From Yersinia vastinensis (lineage in GTDB: Bacteria > Pseudomonadota > Gammaproteobacteria > Enterobacterales > Enterobacteriaceae), in the NCBI RefSeq assembly GCF_902726565.1, contig NZ_CACVAF010000001.1:310001-374000 (forward strand): 64,000 nt of DNA. The letters are read 5' to 3'. Shown piece by piece: positions 54,610 to 64,000 of this stretch. The first letter of the stretch is position 1, and every line of letters starts with the position of its first letter. A model generated the notes under the pieces. The model was not told the DNA's origin and did no database searches. It saw only the letters and a program-made list of their open reading frames with translations. The translations under genes were made by a program, and so were the position numbers.

Positions 54610-56281
54610 TCCCGTAACCCGAATTGAGGGACACCTGCGGATCGACTGCGAAATTGAGGACGGTAAGGTCATTAAAGCCTGGTCCTCCGGCACCATGTGG
54701 CGCGGCATGGAAGAAATCTTACAAGGCAATGATCCGCGTGATGCCTGGATGATTGTGCAGCGCATTTGTGGCGTGTGTACCACCATCCATGCCATTGCCT
54801 CGGTGCGAGCGGTAGAGAATGCATTGGGAATGGAAGTACCGGTTAACGCCCAACACATCCGTAACCTGATTCTGGCTGCGCACAGTATCCATGACCATAT
54901 TGTTCATTTCTATCAGTTGTCAGCACTGGACTGGGTGGATGTGACCTCGGCGCTGCAAGCGTCTCCGCGAAAAGCGGCAGAAATGCTAAGAGGGTTGTCC
55001 AGTTGGCCGCTTAACAGTGAGCAAGAGTTCACCCGCGTACAGCAGAAAATCAAGGATTTGGTTGCCAGTGGGCAGCTCGGTATTTTCGCTAACGGTTATT
55101 GGGGTCATCCGGCAATGGCTCTGCCGCCGGAAGTCAATTTGATCGCCGTGGCGCATTACCTGCAAGCACTGGAATGCCAGCGTGACGCTAACCGCATCGT
55201 GGCAGTTCTGGGGGGGAAAACGCCACACATCCAGAATCTGGCGGTCGGTGGGGTGGCTAACCCGATCAATCTGGATATGCCGAGCGTGCTGAATCTGGAA
55301 CGTTTGATGTTGGTGAAATCCTTTATCGATCGTTTGGGCAGCTTTATTGAGCAAGTTTACAAAGTGGATACCGCGGTGATCGCCGCTCATTACCCGGGCT
55401 GGCTCAATTTAGGCAAAGGGGCTGATTACTACCTGAGCGTGCCGGAGCTACCGGTTGATCGCAAAGGAGAAACCTTCCTGTTACCGGGGGGGTATTTGGA
55501 GAACGGCACCTTCCGTCCTATTGCCAATCATAACGATCCTTACTTGATCGGCGGCATTGCCGAAAGTGGCAAACATGCTTGGTATAAAGATGACGAACCG
55601 CTGGCACCGTGGGAGGGTAAAACCAACCCGAACTACACGGGTTGGCAGGAAGATGGCAAATATTCTTGGGTTAAAGCGCCAACATTCTATGGCAAAACTG
55701 TTGAAGTTGGGCCACTGGCTTGGCTGATGTGCGGTATGGCAGCAGGGCATGAGCCAACCAAGCAGCACTTTAACGACATTGGCGCGGCATACCAAACATT
55801 GAGTGGGCAGAGCATCACGCCTGAACAATTGCCTTCAACATTAGGTCGTATTATTGGCCGTGCGGTGCACTGCTGCGTGTTGCATGAAACGCTGGCCCAG
55901 CAATGGACTGCGCTGGTGACCAACATCGGTACTGGTGATGTCGAGACCTTTATTAAACCTGATATTCCGCTGACCGGTGAAATCCGTGGTGTGGGCTTTG
56001 AAGAAGCGCCGCGCGGCATGCTGTCGCACTGGGTGGTTATCAAAGATGGCAAGATTGCCAATTATCAGGCGGTGGTGCCCTCGACCTGGAATGCCGGGCC
56101 ACGCAATTATAATGGTGAACCGGGGCCTTACGAACAAGCGCTGGTGGGGACACCCGTTGCTGATCCTGCCAAACCGCTGGAGGTGGTGCGGACCATTCAC
56201 TCATTCGACCCTTGTATGTCTTGTGCTGTACATATTGTTGATACAACGGGCAACGAAGTGACCAAAGTCAAGGTGCTGTGA
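54587..56281 (+). CDS. hybC: [NiFe]-hydrogenase-2 large subunit HybC
   Basis: This is the catalytic subunit with the NiFe(CN)2CO centre. The 564-residue product has the N-terminal cysteine motif RICGVCTTIHAIASVRAVEN near residue 59 and the C-terminal motif DPCMSCAVH near residue 543. The peptide VDTTGNEVTKVKVL follows that His and would be removed by the HybD protease after nickel insertion. It starts TRIEGHLRID as usual. It uses the twin-arginine signal of HybO for export. Length equals family norm. Confidence 0.97.
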   Translation: MSQRITIDPVTRIEGHLRIDCEIEDGKVIKAWSSGTMWRGMEEILQGNDPRDAWMIVQRICGVCTTIHAIASVRAVENALGMEVPVNAQHIRNLILAAHSIHDHIVHFYQLSALDWVDVTSALQASPRKAAEMLRGLSSWPLNSEQEFTRVQQKIKDLVASGQLGIFANGYWGHPAMALPPEVNLIAVAHYLQALECQRDANRIVAVLGGKTPHIQNLAVGGVANPINLDMPSVLNLERLMLVKSFIDRLGSFIEQVYKVDTAVIAAHYPGWLNLGKGADYYLSVPELPVDRKGETFLLPGGYLENGTFRPIANHNDPYLIGGIAESGKHAWYKDDEPLAPWEGKTNPNYTGWQEDGKYSWVKAPTFYGKTVEVGPLAWLMCGMAAGHEPTKQHFNDIGAAYQTLSGQSITPEQLPSTLGRIIGRAVHCCVLHETLAQQWTALVTNIGTGDVETFIKPDIPLTGEIRGVGFEEAPRGMLSHWVVIKDGKIANYQAVVPSTWNAGPRNYNGEPGPYEQALVGTPVADPAKPLEVVRTIHSFDPCMSCAVHIVDTTGNEVTKVKVL

Positions 56282-56772
56282 TGGGGATTTTGGTATTAGG
56301 TATAGGTAACTTATTACTCAGTGATGAAGCTGTCGGTGTACGGATTGTCGAAGCGCTGGAGCAGCGCTTTCACATCCCGCCCGGGGTTGAGGTGCTTGAT
56401 GGTGGCACTGCCGGTTTGGAGTTGATGGAAGCCATGGCGAATCGCGCGCATTTGATTATTGCCGATGCGGTGATAACCGGCCAGCCACCGGGAACGGTGG
56501 CCGTGCTGCGGGATAAAGAAATCCCAGCCATGTTTAGCCGCAAAGTGTCACCGCATCAGTTGGGGCTATGCGACGTGTTAATGGCATTGCAACTGACTGA
56601 CGAATTCCCGGACAAACTCACCCTTGTGGGGGTGGTGCCCGAGTCTCTGGAACCGAAGATTGGCCTGACCCCTACGGTCTCACGGGCCATTGAACCGGCA
56701 CTGGAACAGATTATTGCGGCATTGCACGTCAGCGGCATTACGCTTAAAGCACGGGAAGAAAGCCATGTCTGA
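56281..56772 (+). CDS. hybD: Hydrogenase-2 maturation endopeptidase HybD
   Basis: HybD cleaves the C-terminal peptide of pre-HybC once nickel is in place. From ATG 56281 (TGATG overlap with hybC) it is 163 residues. It has the M52 signature ILVLGIGNLLLSDEAVGVRI with a nickel-sensing acidic residue, VEVLDGGTAGLELM, LIIADAV and SPHQLGLCDVLM. It overlaps hybE by 8 nt. Confidence 0.94.
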   Translation: MGILVLGIGNLLLSDEAVGVRIVEALEQRFHIPPGVEVLDGGTAGLELMEAMANRAHLIIADAVITGQPPGTVAVLRDKEIPAMFSRKVSPHQLGLCDVLMALQLTDEFPDKLTLVGVVPESLEPKIGLTPTVSRAIEPALEQIIAALHVSGITLKAREESHV

Positions 56773-57262
56773 TGTCGTTGTGGGCCATCCAGCAAATCCT
56801 GCGCCATTATTGGAACAGGTGTTTAGTCAAATAGCCGCTGATGAAATGTGTCACTTACCTTTTTACCGTGACCACATTCCATTACGGGCCTGTGGATTTC
56901 AGTTATTTGAACAGCAATGGATTGGCGCGTTATTGACTCCATGGATGTTGAGTTTGGTGGTCTTACCGGGGCCGCAGCAACGTTGGGATCGCCGTATTGT
57001 GGGTGAGCGCCTGATGTTGGCACTGCCTTGTGGCAACATTGGTTTTACCGTCAGTGAGGTTGCCGGTTGTGGCCAATATCTAAGCCGCTCGCTGATGTCA
57101 CCACTGGAAACGTCACTTGGTGCAGAACAAGCAGTGCAACTGGCTGAACAGAGTGCGCGGATGGCATTGTCACTGCCAGTAGTTGATGCTGATGCACCTG
57201 CAAATCCACGGCGACGAGCGCTGTTTAACAAAGTCAGTCAGATGAAAAATCAGCATGCATGA
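56765..57262 (+). CDS. hybE: Hydrogenase-2 Tat-proofreading chaperone HybE
   Basis: HybE binds the HybO Tat signal and prevents export before assembly. From ATG 56765 it is 165 residues. It shows LLEQVFSQIAADEMCHLPFY, ACGFQLFEQQWIGALLTPWM LSLVVLPGP, and GCGQYLSRSLMSPLE, the family pattern. The open frame from 56690 lies inside hybD. It overlaps the next gene by 8 nt. Confidence 0.93.
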   Translation: MSDVVVGHPANPAPLLEQVFSQIAADEMCHLPFYRDHIPLRACGFQLFEQQWIGALLTPWMLSLVVLPGPQQRWDRRIVGERLMLALPCGNIGFTVSEVAGCGQYLSRSLMSPLETSLGAEQAVQLAEQSARMALSLPVVDADAPANPRRRALFNKVSQMKNQHA

Positions 57263-57596
57263 AATCAGCTTATGCCTCAGCACGCTGGAGCTTATTGAAA
57301 AACAGGCGCAGTCACACGGTGCTAAACGGATAACGGCAGTATGGCTGGAAATTGGCGCACTCTCTTGTATTGAAGAGAGTGCTTTGCGTTTTAGTTTTGA
57401 CAGCGCCAGCCGCCAGACATTGGCCGCGGGTTGCCAATTACATTTGAGTTATTTACCGGCCAAAGCCTGGTGTTGGGAGTGTAGCGCCAGTGTTGCTATT
57501 GAACGGCATGATGCCGGGTGCCCGCATTGTGGCAGCCATGCTCTGCAAGTCGAGAGCGGCAGCAATTTGCAGGTAAAACAGATAGAAGTGGAATAA
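57255..57596 (+). CDS. hypA: Hydrogenase nickel-incorporation protein HypA/HybF
   Basis: HypA/HybF delivers nickel together with HypB. The 113-residue protein begins MHEISLCLSTLELIEKQA, with the nickel-binding MHE motif at 1-3. The zinc site is CWEC...CPHC near residues 74-93. It is placed as hybF in E. coli, directly after hybE. Here it is probably the only such gene nearby and continues straight into hypB, 20 nt later. Confidence 0.94.
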   Translation: MHEISLCLSTLELIEKQAQSHGAKRITAVWLEIGALSCIEESALRFSFDSASRQTLAAGCQLHLSYLPAKAWCWECSASVAIERHDAGCPHCGSHALQVESGSNLQVKQIEVE

Positions 57597-57616
57597 TCTT
57601 GAAGGAGTGAATTCCT

Positions 57617-58699
57617 ATGTGTACGACTTGTGGTTGCGCCAGCGGCGAGAAAAAGATCGAAGGCGACGATAATCATCGTCATGATGATCACCACCACCAT
57701 GATGATCACCGCCACCATGATGATCATCACGATCATCACCACGATAACGACCATCATCATGATCACCACGAAAGTGCTGCCTGTGCGCAAAAAACTCAGC
57801 ATAAACATAAAAACAAATATGTCGCTAAAGGCACACAGCCCGTCATTGTTCATCACCACTATTATTATCATCAGGGCGATGTTCACCATCACTATCACGG
57901 AAAGGGGCCAGAGCCAGCCGTAGGGGGGGAACCGGAGGACACTGACGCACCGGCGGCCGAACCTTTCGCTCCGCAGGTTCATGATGACCAACAAGGGCTG
58001 CATTATGGGCAGGGTGAGGCCGGTAGCCATGCGCCGGGGATGGGACAGCGCCGTTTACTGCAAATTGAGCAAGATGTTCTAAGCAAAAATAACCACTTAG
58101 CCAGTCACAACCGTGAGCATTTTGTTGAACAACATATTCTGGCACTGAATTTGGTCTCCAGCCCCGGTTCCGGTAAAACCACGTTGTTGACGACCACTTT
58201 GCAACTGTTGGCCGGGCAAGTACCTTGTGCCGTCATTGAGGGGGATCAGCAAACAACCCATGATGCCGAGCGTATCCGAGCCACTGGCGTACCTGCTATT
58301 CAGGTCAATACTGGCAAAGGTTGTCATCTGGATGCGCAGATGGTGCATGATGCCGCACATCGTTTAGGGCTGACCAATGGCAGCCTGCTGTTTATTGAAA
58401 ACGTTGGTAATTTGGTCTGCCCGGCTAGTTTTGATCTGGGCGAGCGCCATAAAGTGGCGGTGCTCTCGGTTACCGAGGGTGAAGATAAACCGCTGAAATA
58501 TCCCCATATGTTTGCCGCGTCCACCTTGATGATCATCAATAAAATCGATCTGTTGCCGTATCTGGATTTTGATGTTGAACAATGCATTGCCTATGCTCGT
58601 CAGGTGAACCCTGAGATTCAGGTAATTGCCCTGTCGGCCAGTAGCGGCGAAGGGATGGACTTGTGGCTGGAATGGCTGGAGGCGCAGCGATGTGCTTAG
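57617..58699 (+). CDS. hypB: Hydrogenase nickel-storage/insertion GTPase HypB
   Basis: HypB is the GTPase that loads nickel into the large subunit. The 360-residue protein begins MCTTCGC (high-affinity nickel site). A very His- and Asp-rich stretch lies at about 20-52 with 19 His, followed by two smaller clusters (VHHHYYYHQ and VHHHYHG). That makes 29 His within roughly the first 100 residues. The GTPase domain starts near 175 with P-loop [11 protein letters not shown], then [28 protein letters not shown] and NKIDLLPYL. Long His regions act as nickel stores in some bacteria. A ribosome site GAAGGAG precedes the ATG. It overlaps hypC by 10 nt. Confidence 0.96.
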   Translation: MCTTCGCASGEKKIEGDDNHRHDDHHHHDDHRHHDDHHDHHHDNDHHHDHHESAACAQKTQHKHKNKYVAKGTQPVIVHHHYYYHQGDVHHHYHGKGPEPAVGGEPEDTDAPAAEPFAPQVHDDQQGLHYGQGEAGSHAPGMGQRRLLQIEQDVLSKNNHLASHNREHFVEQHILALNLVSSPGSGKTTLLTTTLQLLAGQVPCAVIEGDQQTTHDAERIRATGVPAIQVNTGKGCHLDAQMVHDAAHRLGLTNGSLLFIENVGNLVCPASFDLGERHKVAVLSVTEGEDKPLKYPHMFAASTLMIINKIDLLPYLDFDVEQCIAYARQVNPEIQVIALSASSGEGMDLWLEWLEAQRCA

Positions 58700-58974
58700 G
58701 CGTACCCGGTAAAATTGTGGCAGTAGGTGAAGATATCCACCAATTGGCTTGGGTGGAAGTCAATGGCGTGAAACGCGAAATCAATATTGCGTTGGTATGT
58801 GATGAGACACCGGCTGACTTGCTCGGCCAATGGGTCTTGGTGCATGTCGGGTTCGCCATGAGCTTACTTGATGAAGATGAAGCCCAACAGACACTGGCGG
58901 CGTTAGCGCACATGCAAGCAGTTGGGTTAGATCTAGATGATCACGCCAGCGAGGCCAATGATGCGCTACGTTGA
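58690..58974 (+). CDS. hypC: Hydrogenase assembly chaperone HypC/HybG
   Basis: HypC carries the Fe(CN)2CO moiety with HypD and gives it to the large subunit. From ATG 58690 the product is 94 residues and begins [13 protein letters not shown], with the essential Cys2. It includes [13 protein letters not shown] and [23 protein letters not shown]. It could equally be called HybG, since it is in a hyb operon. It overlaps hypB (start) and hypD (end). Confidence 0.94.
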   Translation: MCLGVPGKIVAVGEDIHQLAWVEVNGVKREINIALVCDETPADLLGQWVLVHVGFAMSLLDEDEAQQTLAALAHMQAVGLDLDDHASEANDALR

Positions 58975-60064
58975 TGAATTCCGCTCCCCGGCATTAGTGG
59001 CGGCGTTACTGACGCGCATCGAAAACTTGCTGCCGCAGATCCCGGATCAACAGCGCTTACCGTTGCAGATCATGGAGGTCTGTGGCGGTCATACACACGC
59101 CATTTTTAAATTTGGTCTTGATCAATTGCTACCGGAGGGGTTGGAGTTTGTCCATGGGCCGGGTTGTCCGGTTTGTGTCCTACCGATGGGACGTATTGAC
59201 AGTTGTCTGGAGATTGCCGCCCACCCAGAAGTGATTTTCTGCACTTACGGGGATGCCATGCGGGTGCCGGGGCGTCATGGTTCTATGCTGGATGCCAAGC
59301 GGCGCGGGGCAGATATTCGCGTTGTTTACTCGCCATTGGATGCCCTGACGCTGGCGCAGAATAACCCGTCACGCGAAGTGGTGTTTTTCGGCTTGGGTTT
59401 TGAAACGACCATGCCCGCCAGTGCCTTAACGCTACAACAAGCCAAGCGGCTTGGGCTGACCAATTTCAGTCTGTTCTGCCAGCACATCACCATCATCCCT
59501 ACCCTGCGCAGTCTGCTGCAACAGCCGGATGTGCGGATCGACGGTTTTCTGGCTCCCGGCCATGTCAGCATGGTGATCGGCACCACGCCGTACAGCTTTA
59601 TTTGTGATCAATTTCATAAACCGCTGGTAGTCACCGGTTTTGAGCCGTTGGATATTTTACAAGGGTTGGCGATGCTGTTGGAGCAGATGGTCAATGGCTG
59701 CTGCGCAGTAGAGAATCAATACCGGCGCATTGTGCCAGACCGCGGTAATGTATTAGCGCAGCGGGCGCTGGATGAAGTGTTTGCTGCTAAAGTCAGTAGT
59801 GAGTGGCGCGGATTGGGTGAGATAGCCGATTCTGGTGTGCAACTTAGCGCAGCCTATCAAACTTTTGATGCTGAATTGCGTTTCAAACCGCAGCAGCAGC
59901 AAGTGGCAGACGATCCGCGATCCCGTTGCGGTGATGTGCTGACCGGGCGCTGTAAGCCAGATCAATGCCCGCTATTTGGTGGTGAATGTACACCAGACAA
60001 TGCCTTTGGGGCGCTGATGGTTTCCTCTGAAGGGGCGTGTTCCGCCTACTATCAATATCGATAG
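58961..60064 (+). CDS. hypD: Hydrogenase maturation Fe-S protein HypD
   Basis: HypD assembles the Fe(CN)2CO group with HypC. From ATG 58961 (GAGG 7 nt upstream) it is 367 residues and begins [10 protein letters not shown]. Conserved motifs are [62 protein letters not shown], and the C-terminal [4Fe-4S] region [21 protein letters not shown] with EGACSAYY. A one-codon-longer start at 58958 is possible. Confidence 0.95.
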   Translation: MRYVDEFRSPALVAALLTRIENLLPQIPDQQRLPLQIMEVCGGHTHAIFKFGLDQLLPEGLEFVHGPGCPVCVLPMGRIDSCLEIAAHPEVIFCTYGDAMRVPGRHGSMLDAKRRGADIRVVYSPLDALTLAQNNPSREVVFFGLGFETTMPASALTLQQAKRLGLTNFSLFCQHITIIPTLRSLLQQPDVRIDGFLAPGHVSMVIGTTPYSFICDQFHKPLVVTGFEPLDILQGLAMLLEQMVNGCCAVENQYRRIVPDRGNVLAQRALDEVFAAKVSSEWRGLGEIADSGVQLSAAYQTFDAELRFKPQQQQVADDPRSRCGDVLTGRCKPDQCPLFGGECTPDNAFGALMVSSEGACSAYYQYR

Positions 60065-60111
60065 TTATCAAACACGATAGCTATCAAAATCAATAATCAG
60101 GCCATAATCGA

Positions 60112-61128
60112 ATGAACAACACAGAAATCACCCTAGCCCACGGCAGTGGTGGGCGGGCAATGCAAAGCTTGATTGAGTCACTGTTCTTGGCGGCATTTTC
60201 GAACCCGGCGCTAAATGAGCGTGAAGATCAGGCGCGTATTGCGCTGGCGGACTTGACCACTTTTGGCGATCGACTGGCAATATCGACAGACAGCTATGTC
60301 ATTGATCCTATTTTTTTCCCCGGCGGTGATATTGGCAAGTTGGCTGTATGTGGTACGGCTAATGATGTGGCGGTCAGCGGGGCGACACCGCGTTATCTTT
60401 CGTGCGGTTTTATTCTGGAAGAAGGGTTGGCGATGGCTGATCTTGAACGCATTGTGCAGTCAATGGCGGCTACCGCACAACAGGCGGGGATTCAGATAGT
60501 CACTGGTGATACTAAAGTGGTGCAGCGCGGTGCGGCGGATAAGATCTTTATTAACACCACCGGTATCGGTGTGATCCCAGCGGATCTGCACTGGGGGACT
60601 GCGATGATCCGTGCCGGTGATCGAATTATTGTCAGCGGCACCTTAGGGGATCATGGCGCGACGATTTTGAATCTGCGTGAAGGATTGGGGTTGGAGGCAG
60701 AACTCAGCAGTGATTGTGCTTTGCTAGCACCGCTTATTGCCCCCCTACACCATATTGCAGGGGTGCGGGCATTGCGTGATGCTACGCGCGGCGGAGTCAC
60801 CGCTATTTTGCATGAGTTCGCTGCCGCCAGTGGGTGCGGTATGGAAATCAACGAAGTGGATCTACCATTGAAACCAGCGGTGCGTGGTATTTGCGAATTA
60901 TTGGGGCTGGATGCGCTCAACTTCGCTAACGAAGGTAAGTTGGTACTGGTGGTCTCCCCAGAGGCACAAGAGGCTGTTTTGGCAGAGTTGCATCGCCACC
61001 CACTAGGTCAGGATGCGGCGGTTATCGGGCATGTGACTGAACGCAAGCAAGTACGTTTGTGTGGTGCATTTGGTGTCTCGCGCCGGCTGGATTTGCCTCT
61101 TGATGAGCCGTTACCGCGAATTTGTTAA
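60112..61128 (+). CDS. hypE: Hydrogenase maturation protein HypE (carbamoyl dehydratase)
   Basis: HypE takes the carbamoyl group from HypF on its C-terminal Cys and dehydrates it to thiocyanate, the source of the CN ligands. The 338-residue protein has ITLAHGSGGRAMQSLIESLF, ISTDSYVIDPIFFPGGDIGK, CGTANDVAVSGATPRYLSCG and ends PLPRIC with the acceptor Cys as last residue. It follows hypD after 47 nt. Confidence 0.96.
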   Translation: MNNTEITLAHGSGGRAMQSLIESLFLAAFSNPALNEREDQARIALADLTTFGDRLAISTDSYVIDPIFFPGGDIGKLAVCGTANDVAVSGATPRYLSCGFILEEGLAMADLERIVQSMAATAQQAGIQIVTGDTKVVQRGAADKIFINTTGIGVIPADLHWGTAMIRAGDRIIVSGTLGDHGATILNLREGLGLEAELSSDCALLAPLIAPLHHIAGVRALRDATRGGVTAILHEFAAASGCGMEINEVDLPLKPAVRGICELLGLDALNFANEGKLVLVVSPEAQEAVLAELHRHPLGQDAAVIGHVTERKQVRLCGAFGVSRRLDLPLDEPLPRIC

Positions 61129-61141
61129 CCCTCTCACGCAT

Positions 61142-61168
61142 CCTTGACGCTGCCACGCAACGTCAAGG
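61142..61168. promoter_or_regulatory. Hairpin between hypE and hypF
   Basis: CCTTGACG (61142-61149) pairs with CGTCAAGG (61161-61168) over 11 nt in the 95-nt gap. No U-run follows. It may lower read-through to hypF or stabilise the message. Confidence 0.5.
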
Positions 61169-61223
61169 ACTTGGGGATAGATACACTGCTGTAGTGCTCA
61201 AGGCTTGGGGCTAGGAGTTTTTT

Positions 61224-63506
61224 GTGGATGACAACGGTCTTCGCCTGCGGGTAAAAGGCAAGGTACAAGGGGTGGGTTTTCGTCCCTATGTCTGGCAACT
61301 TGCCCATCGTTTTGGTCTGCGTGGCGATGTCAGTAACGACAGTGCCGGTGTGACGATTCATTTATGGCAATCACTCGCAGTAGACGATTTTTTACAGGCA
61401 CTCCCACTCGATTGCCCACCACTGGCTCACATCGACAGCATCGTCAGTGCACCTTACCACTGGGGGCGGCCGCCGCAGGATTTTGTGATTCACCATAGCG
61501 GGGCCGGGCAGATGGACACTCAAATCGTGCCGGATGCTGCAACCTGTGATGCTTGCCTGCGTGAAATGAATGACTCCACCAATCGCCGCTATCATTATCC
61601 TTTTATCAACTGCACCCATTGTGGCCCGCGTTTTACTATTATCCACCGCATGCCTTATGACCGGCCCTACACGGCTATGGGCAAGTTCCCGCTGTGTACT
61701 GCCTGTCAGGCGGAATATGACCACCCGGCAGATCGCCGTTTTCATGCACAACCCAATGCTTGCGCCGATTGTGGCCCGCAATTGTGGCTGAGTGATGCCA
61801 GTGGTCAAACCGTCGCACAAGATTTCGCGGCGGTGCAGCAGGCTGCCACGGCACTATTGGCCGGAGAGATTGTTGCCATCAAAGGGCTGGGCGGTTTTCA
61901 TCTCGCCGTTGATGCGACCAATAGCCGTGCAGTGGCGCGCTTACGCACGCGTAAACATCGCCCATCGAAACCACTGGCGGTTATGTTGCCAGATGCACGT
62001 TGGCTGAAAACGTGTGTGCAAAATACCGATAGCGAGGCTTTGCTTCGGCTATTGCGTAGCCCCGCAGCCCCAATAGTGTTAGTCGCAAAGCCGCTGATTA
62101 GCCCACTCAGTACATTAGTTGCCCCCATGCTGCCAGAAATTGGTGTGATGTTACCCGCTAATCCACTACAACATTTGTTGCTGCAACAAGCCGCTCGTCC
62201 ATTGGTTATGACCTCCGGCAATGGTAGCGGCAAACCCCCGGCACTCAGTAATGAGCAAGCTCTAAGTGCGTTAAGTGATATTGCCGACCATTGGTTGCTG
62301 CACGACAGAGAAATTGTGCAGCGTGCTGACGATTCGCTGGTGCGCTTCACACCCAGTGGCGCTGAAATGCTGCGCCGTGCCAGAGGTTTTGTGCCGGATG
62401 CTTTCGAGCTACCCCCAGGCTTTAGCCGGCAACCCGCTATTCTGGCGCTAGGCGCCGACATGAAAAATACTTTTTGCCTGCTGCGTGACCGCAATGCTGT
62501 GTTGAGTCAGCATTTGGGCGACTTGGCTGATAGTGATATCGCACAACAACAGCAGCAGTTATTAACGTTATTTTGCGACATTTATCATTTCACACCACAG
62601 GCGGTGGTGGTGGATGCACACCCCGGGTATGTCAGCCATCAATTGGGTAACGCGTTGGCCTCACAGCAGAATATTCCTTGCATGGAGGTGTTGCATCATC
62701 ACGCACATTTGGTGACATGTCTGGCAGAGCATGGCTGGCCGCGCGAGGGGGGAGCAGTGATTGGTCTCGCACTGGATGGGTTGGGATATGGTGCAAATGG
62801 TCAATTGTGGGGTGGTGAATGTTTACGCGTAGATTATGTGAATTGTGAATATATTGGTGGTCTGCCTGCGGTGGCATTGCCCGGAGGAGATCTGGCTTCT
62901 CGTCAGCCGTGGCGCAATTTATTGGCGCAGTTACAGCGTTTTGTTCCGGCGGGGCAAAACGTACCCGAAGCCGCCGCCATTCCACAACCGCAGGGTGAGA
63001 TCCTTGCGCGGGCCATTGAGCGAGGAATTAATACTCCACTGGCTTCTTCGGCCGGTCGACTCTTTGATGCAGTAGCGGCGGCACTGAATATTGTGCCACA
63101 CACCATCAGTTGGGAGGGGGAGGCGGCTTGTCAGTTAGAGGCACTGGCATGGCAAAGTACCAGAAGCGTTCCTCCTGTCACACTGCCGCTGCACGGTAAT
63201 CAACTGGATTTAGCCACGTTCTGGCAGCAATGGTTGGCTTACGATGCGGCACCGGCAGAGCGCGCTTATGCTTTCCACTTTGCCTTAGCACAGGGCTTTG
63301 CCTCCTTGGCTCGTCAGGCTGCGCAAGGCTCTGGTATTGATACCATTGCTTTCTCGGGGGGGGTATTACATAACCAACTACTGCGCGAATTATTATGTGA
63401 ACAACTGCATGATTTCCAGCTCTTGATACCACAGCGTTTACCTGCGGGTGATGGAGGGCTATCGCTAGGGCAGGCTCTGATTGCTGCCGCCCGTGGAATA
63501 ACATAA
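61224..63506 (+). CDS. hypF: Hydrogenase maturation carbamoyltransferase HypF
   Basis: HypF makes carbamoyl-adenylate from carbamoyl phosphate and passes the carbamoyl group to HypE. The 760-residue product has an acylphosphatase domain at about 1-90 ([20 protein letters not shown]). Two zinc fingers follow (CDACLREM...NCTHCGPRF and CTACQAEY...ACADCGPQL, about 110-185), then a YrdC/Sua5 domain with [14 protein letters not shown] and [17 protein letters not shown]. The C-terminal Kae1-like domain has [34 protein letters not shown] and [20 protein letters not shown]. The start is GTG with TAGGAG upstream; the nearby ATG is out of frame. All six hyp genes are therefore contiguous. Confidence 0.95.
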   Translation: MDDNGLRLRVKGKVQGVGFRPYVWQLAHRFGLRGDVSNDSAGVTIHLWQSLAVDDFLQALPLDCPPLAHIDSIVSAPYHWGRPPQDFVIHHSGAGQMDTQIVPDAATCDACLREMNDSTNRRYHYPFINCTHCGPRFTIIHRMPYDRPYTAMGKFPLCTACQAEYDHPADRRFHAQPNACADCGPQLWLSDASGQTVAQDFAAVQQAATALLAGEIVAIKGLGGFHLAVDATNSRAVARLRTRKHRPSKPLAVMLPDARWLKTCVQNTDSEALLRLLRSPAAPIVLVAKPLISPLSTLVAPMLPEIGVMLPANPLQHLLLQQAARPLVMTSGNGSGKPPALSNEQALSALSDIADHWLLHDREIVQRADDSLVRFTPSGAEMLRRARGFVPDAFELPPGFSRQPAILALGADMKNTFCLLRDRNAVLSQHLGDLADSDIAQQQQQLLTLFCDIYHFTPQAVVVDAHPGYVSHQLGNALASQQNIPCMEVLHHHAHLVTCLAEHGWPREGGAVIGLALDGLGYGANGQLWGGECLRVDYVNCEYIGGLPAVALPGGDLASRQPWRNLLAQLQRFVPAGQNVPEAAAIPQPQGEILARAIERGINTPLASSAGRLFDAVAAALNIVPHTISWEGEAACQLEALAWQSTRSVPPVTLPLHGNQLDLATFWQQWLAYDAAPAERAYAFHFALAQGFASLARQAAQGSGIDTIAFSGGVLHNQLLRELLCEQLHDFQLLIPQRLPAGDGGLSLGQALIAAARGIT

Positions 63507-63548
63507 GGTTGCTTATTATATTTGTCTCATTTATGGGCGGGAGACCAC

Positions 63549-64000
63549 ATGCATACCCTTCACTCTGACCATTCTCGTGCTCCGGCGTTATTCCCTGATG
63601 CGTTGGCGACGGCCTGTTTACAACAATTTCATACTACGCCGCCCTTGGTTCACTGCCTGACCAATGAAGTGGTGCAGTCTTTTACGGCCAATGTGCTGCT
63701 GGCGTTAGGGGCCTTTCCTGCGATGGTAGTGGAACCTGAAGAAGCAGGGCAATTCAGCACAATGGCCAATGCGTTGTTGATCAATATTGGTACTCTGCAT
63801 CAATCGCGAGCAGAATCCATGTTGGCTGCTATTGCGGCGGCCAATCACGCAACCACGCCATGGGTGCTGGATCCGGTTGCCGTCGGTGGGCTGAGGTATC
63901 GTACCGATTTCGCCCGTCATTTATTGACGCTTAAACCGGCCGCCATACGCGGCAATGCATCCGAAATCATGGCATTGAGTGGCATGGCGACCATGGGGCG
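63549..64000 (+). CDS. thiM: Hydroxyethylthiazole kinase ThiM (C-terminus beyond window)
   Basis: ThiM phosphorylates the thiazole precursor in thiamine salvage. The open frame from ATG 63549 (GGGAG upstream) runs to the window end, giving about 150 codons. It shows [69 protein letters not shown] and [20 protein letters not shown], all typical of ThiM. It follows hypF by 42 nt. That gap is too short for a TPP riboswitch of the kind found before E. coli thiM. Confidence 0.93.
   Translation, partial: MHTLHSDHSRAPALFPDALATACLQQFHTTPPLVHCLTNEVVQSFTANVLLALGAFPAMVVEPEEAGQFSTMANALLINIGTLHQSRAESMLAAIAAANHATTPWVLDPVAVGGLRYRTDFARHLLTLKPAAIRGNASEIMALSGMATMG

Noticed and set aside
57449-58030. 193-codon minus-strand ORF with hydrophobic runs opposite hypB
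   Set aside because: The Met/Val/Ile-rich stretch is simply the antisense of the His/Asp codons of HypB, not a real membrane protein.
63507-63548. TPP riboswitch before thiM
   Set aside because: The gap is only 42 nt and lacks the conserved thi-box sequence.

Overview
The window looks like chromosomal DNA from an enterobacterium. Yersinia, especially the Y. enterocolitica group, is my best guess. The reasons are a moderate-to-low GC content with AT-rich intergenic DNA, a FepB-type protein, a complete second (Flag-2/lateral) flagellar cluster, an uptake hydrogenase-2 operon, and a tandem intergenic repeat that I associate with Yersinia from memory. I could not run a search, so the genus is an inference. 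The order and orientation of the genes are read directly from the sequence.

Region 1 (1-10340) is an iron-related locus. A truncated fepB runs off the left edge on the minus strand. Divergent from it is a Fur-box-preceded set: an ECF sigma factor of the FecI type, a FecR-type anti-sigma/sensor, a TonB-dependent receptor with an N-terminal signalling (STN) domain, a periplasmic M16 zinc protease (PqqL/FusC-like) and an SbmA/YddA-type ABC transporter. The last three match the E. coli yddB-pqqL-yddA set, a protease-associated import arrangement. Here the set appears to be under cell-surface signalling by its own sigma/anti-sigma pair.

Region 2 (10298-14079) holds an orphan methyl-accepting chemotaxis protein, an exported LprI-like protein of unknown role, and three copies of a roughly 124-bp tandem repeat.

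Region 3 (14078-49543) is a full Flag-2 cluster in the order lfhA-lfhB-lfiR-Q-P-N-M (minus), lafK-lfiE-F-G-H-I-J (plus), lfgN-M-A (minus), lfgB to lfgL and lafW (plus), a ToxR-like regulator with a small membrane partner (minus), then lafA-B-C-D-E-F-S-T-U (plus). Every export, rod, hook, filament, chaperone, sigma and stator gene appears intact. Two strong sigma-54 promoter sequences, before lfgB and before lafB, fit control by the sigma-54 activator LafK. A higBA toxin-antitoxin pair sits between lfiJ and lfgN, bracketed by two copies of the same terminator hairpin.

Region 4 (49590-51264) has a SlyB-type glycine-zipper lipoprotein and about 1.2 kb of AT-rich DNA that seems non-coding, ending in an FNR-like box.

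Region 5 (51265-63506) is a [NiFe]-hydrogenase-2 operon (hybO-A-B-C-D-E) joined directly to a full maturation set (hypA/hybF, hypB with a very His-rich N-terminus, hypC, hypD, hypE, hypF). Nearly all junctions overlap or are a few bases long, so the structural, membrane-anchor, protease, nickel-insertion and CN-ligand synthesis genes are probably made together under anaerobic control. The window ends inside thiM (thiazole kinase), which has no TPP riboswitch in its 42-nt upstream gap.
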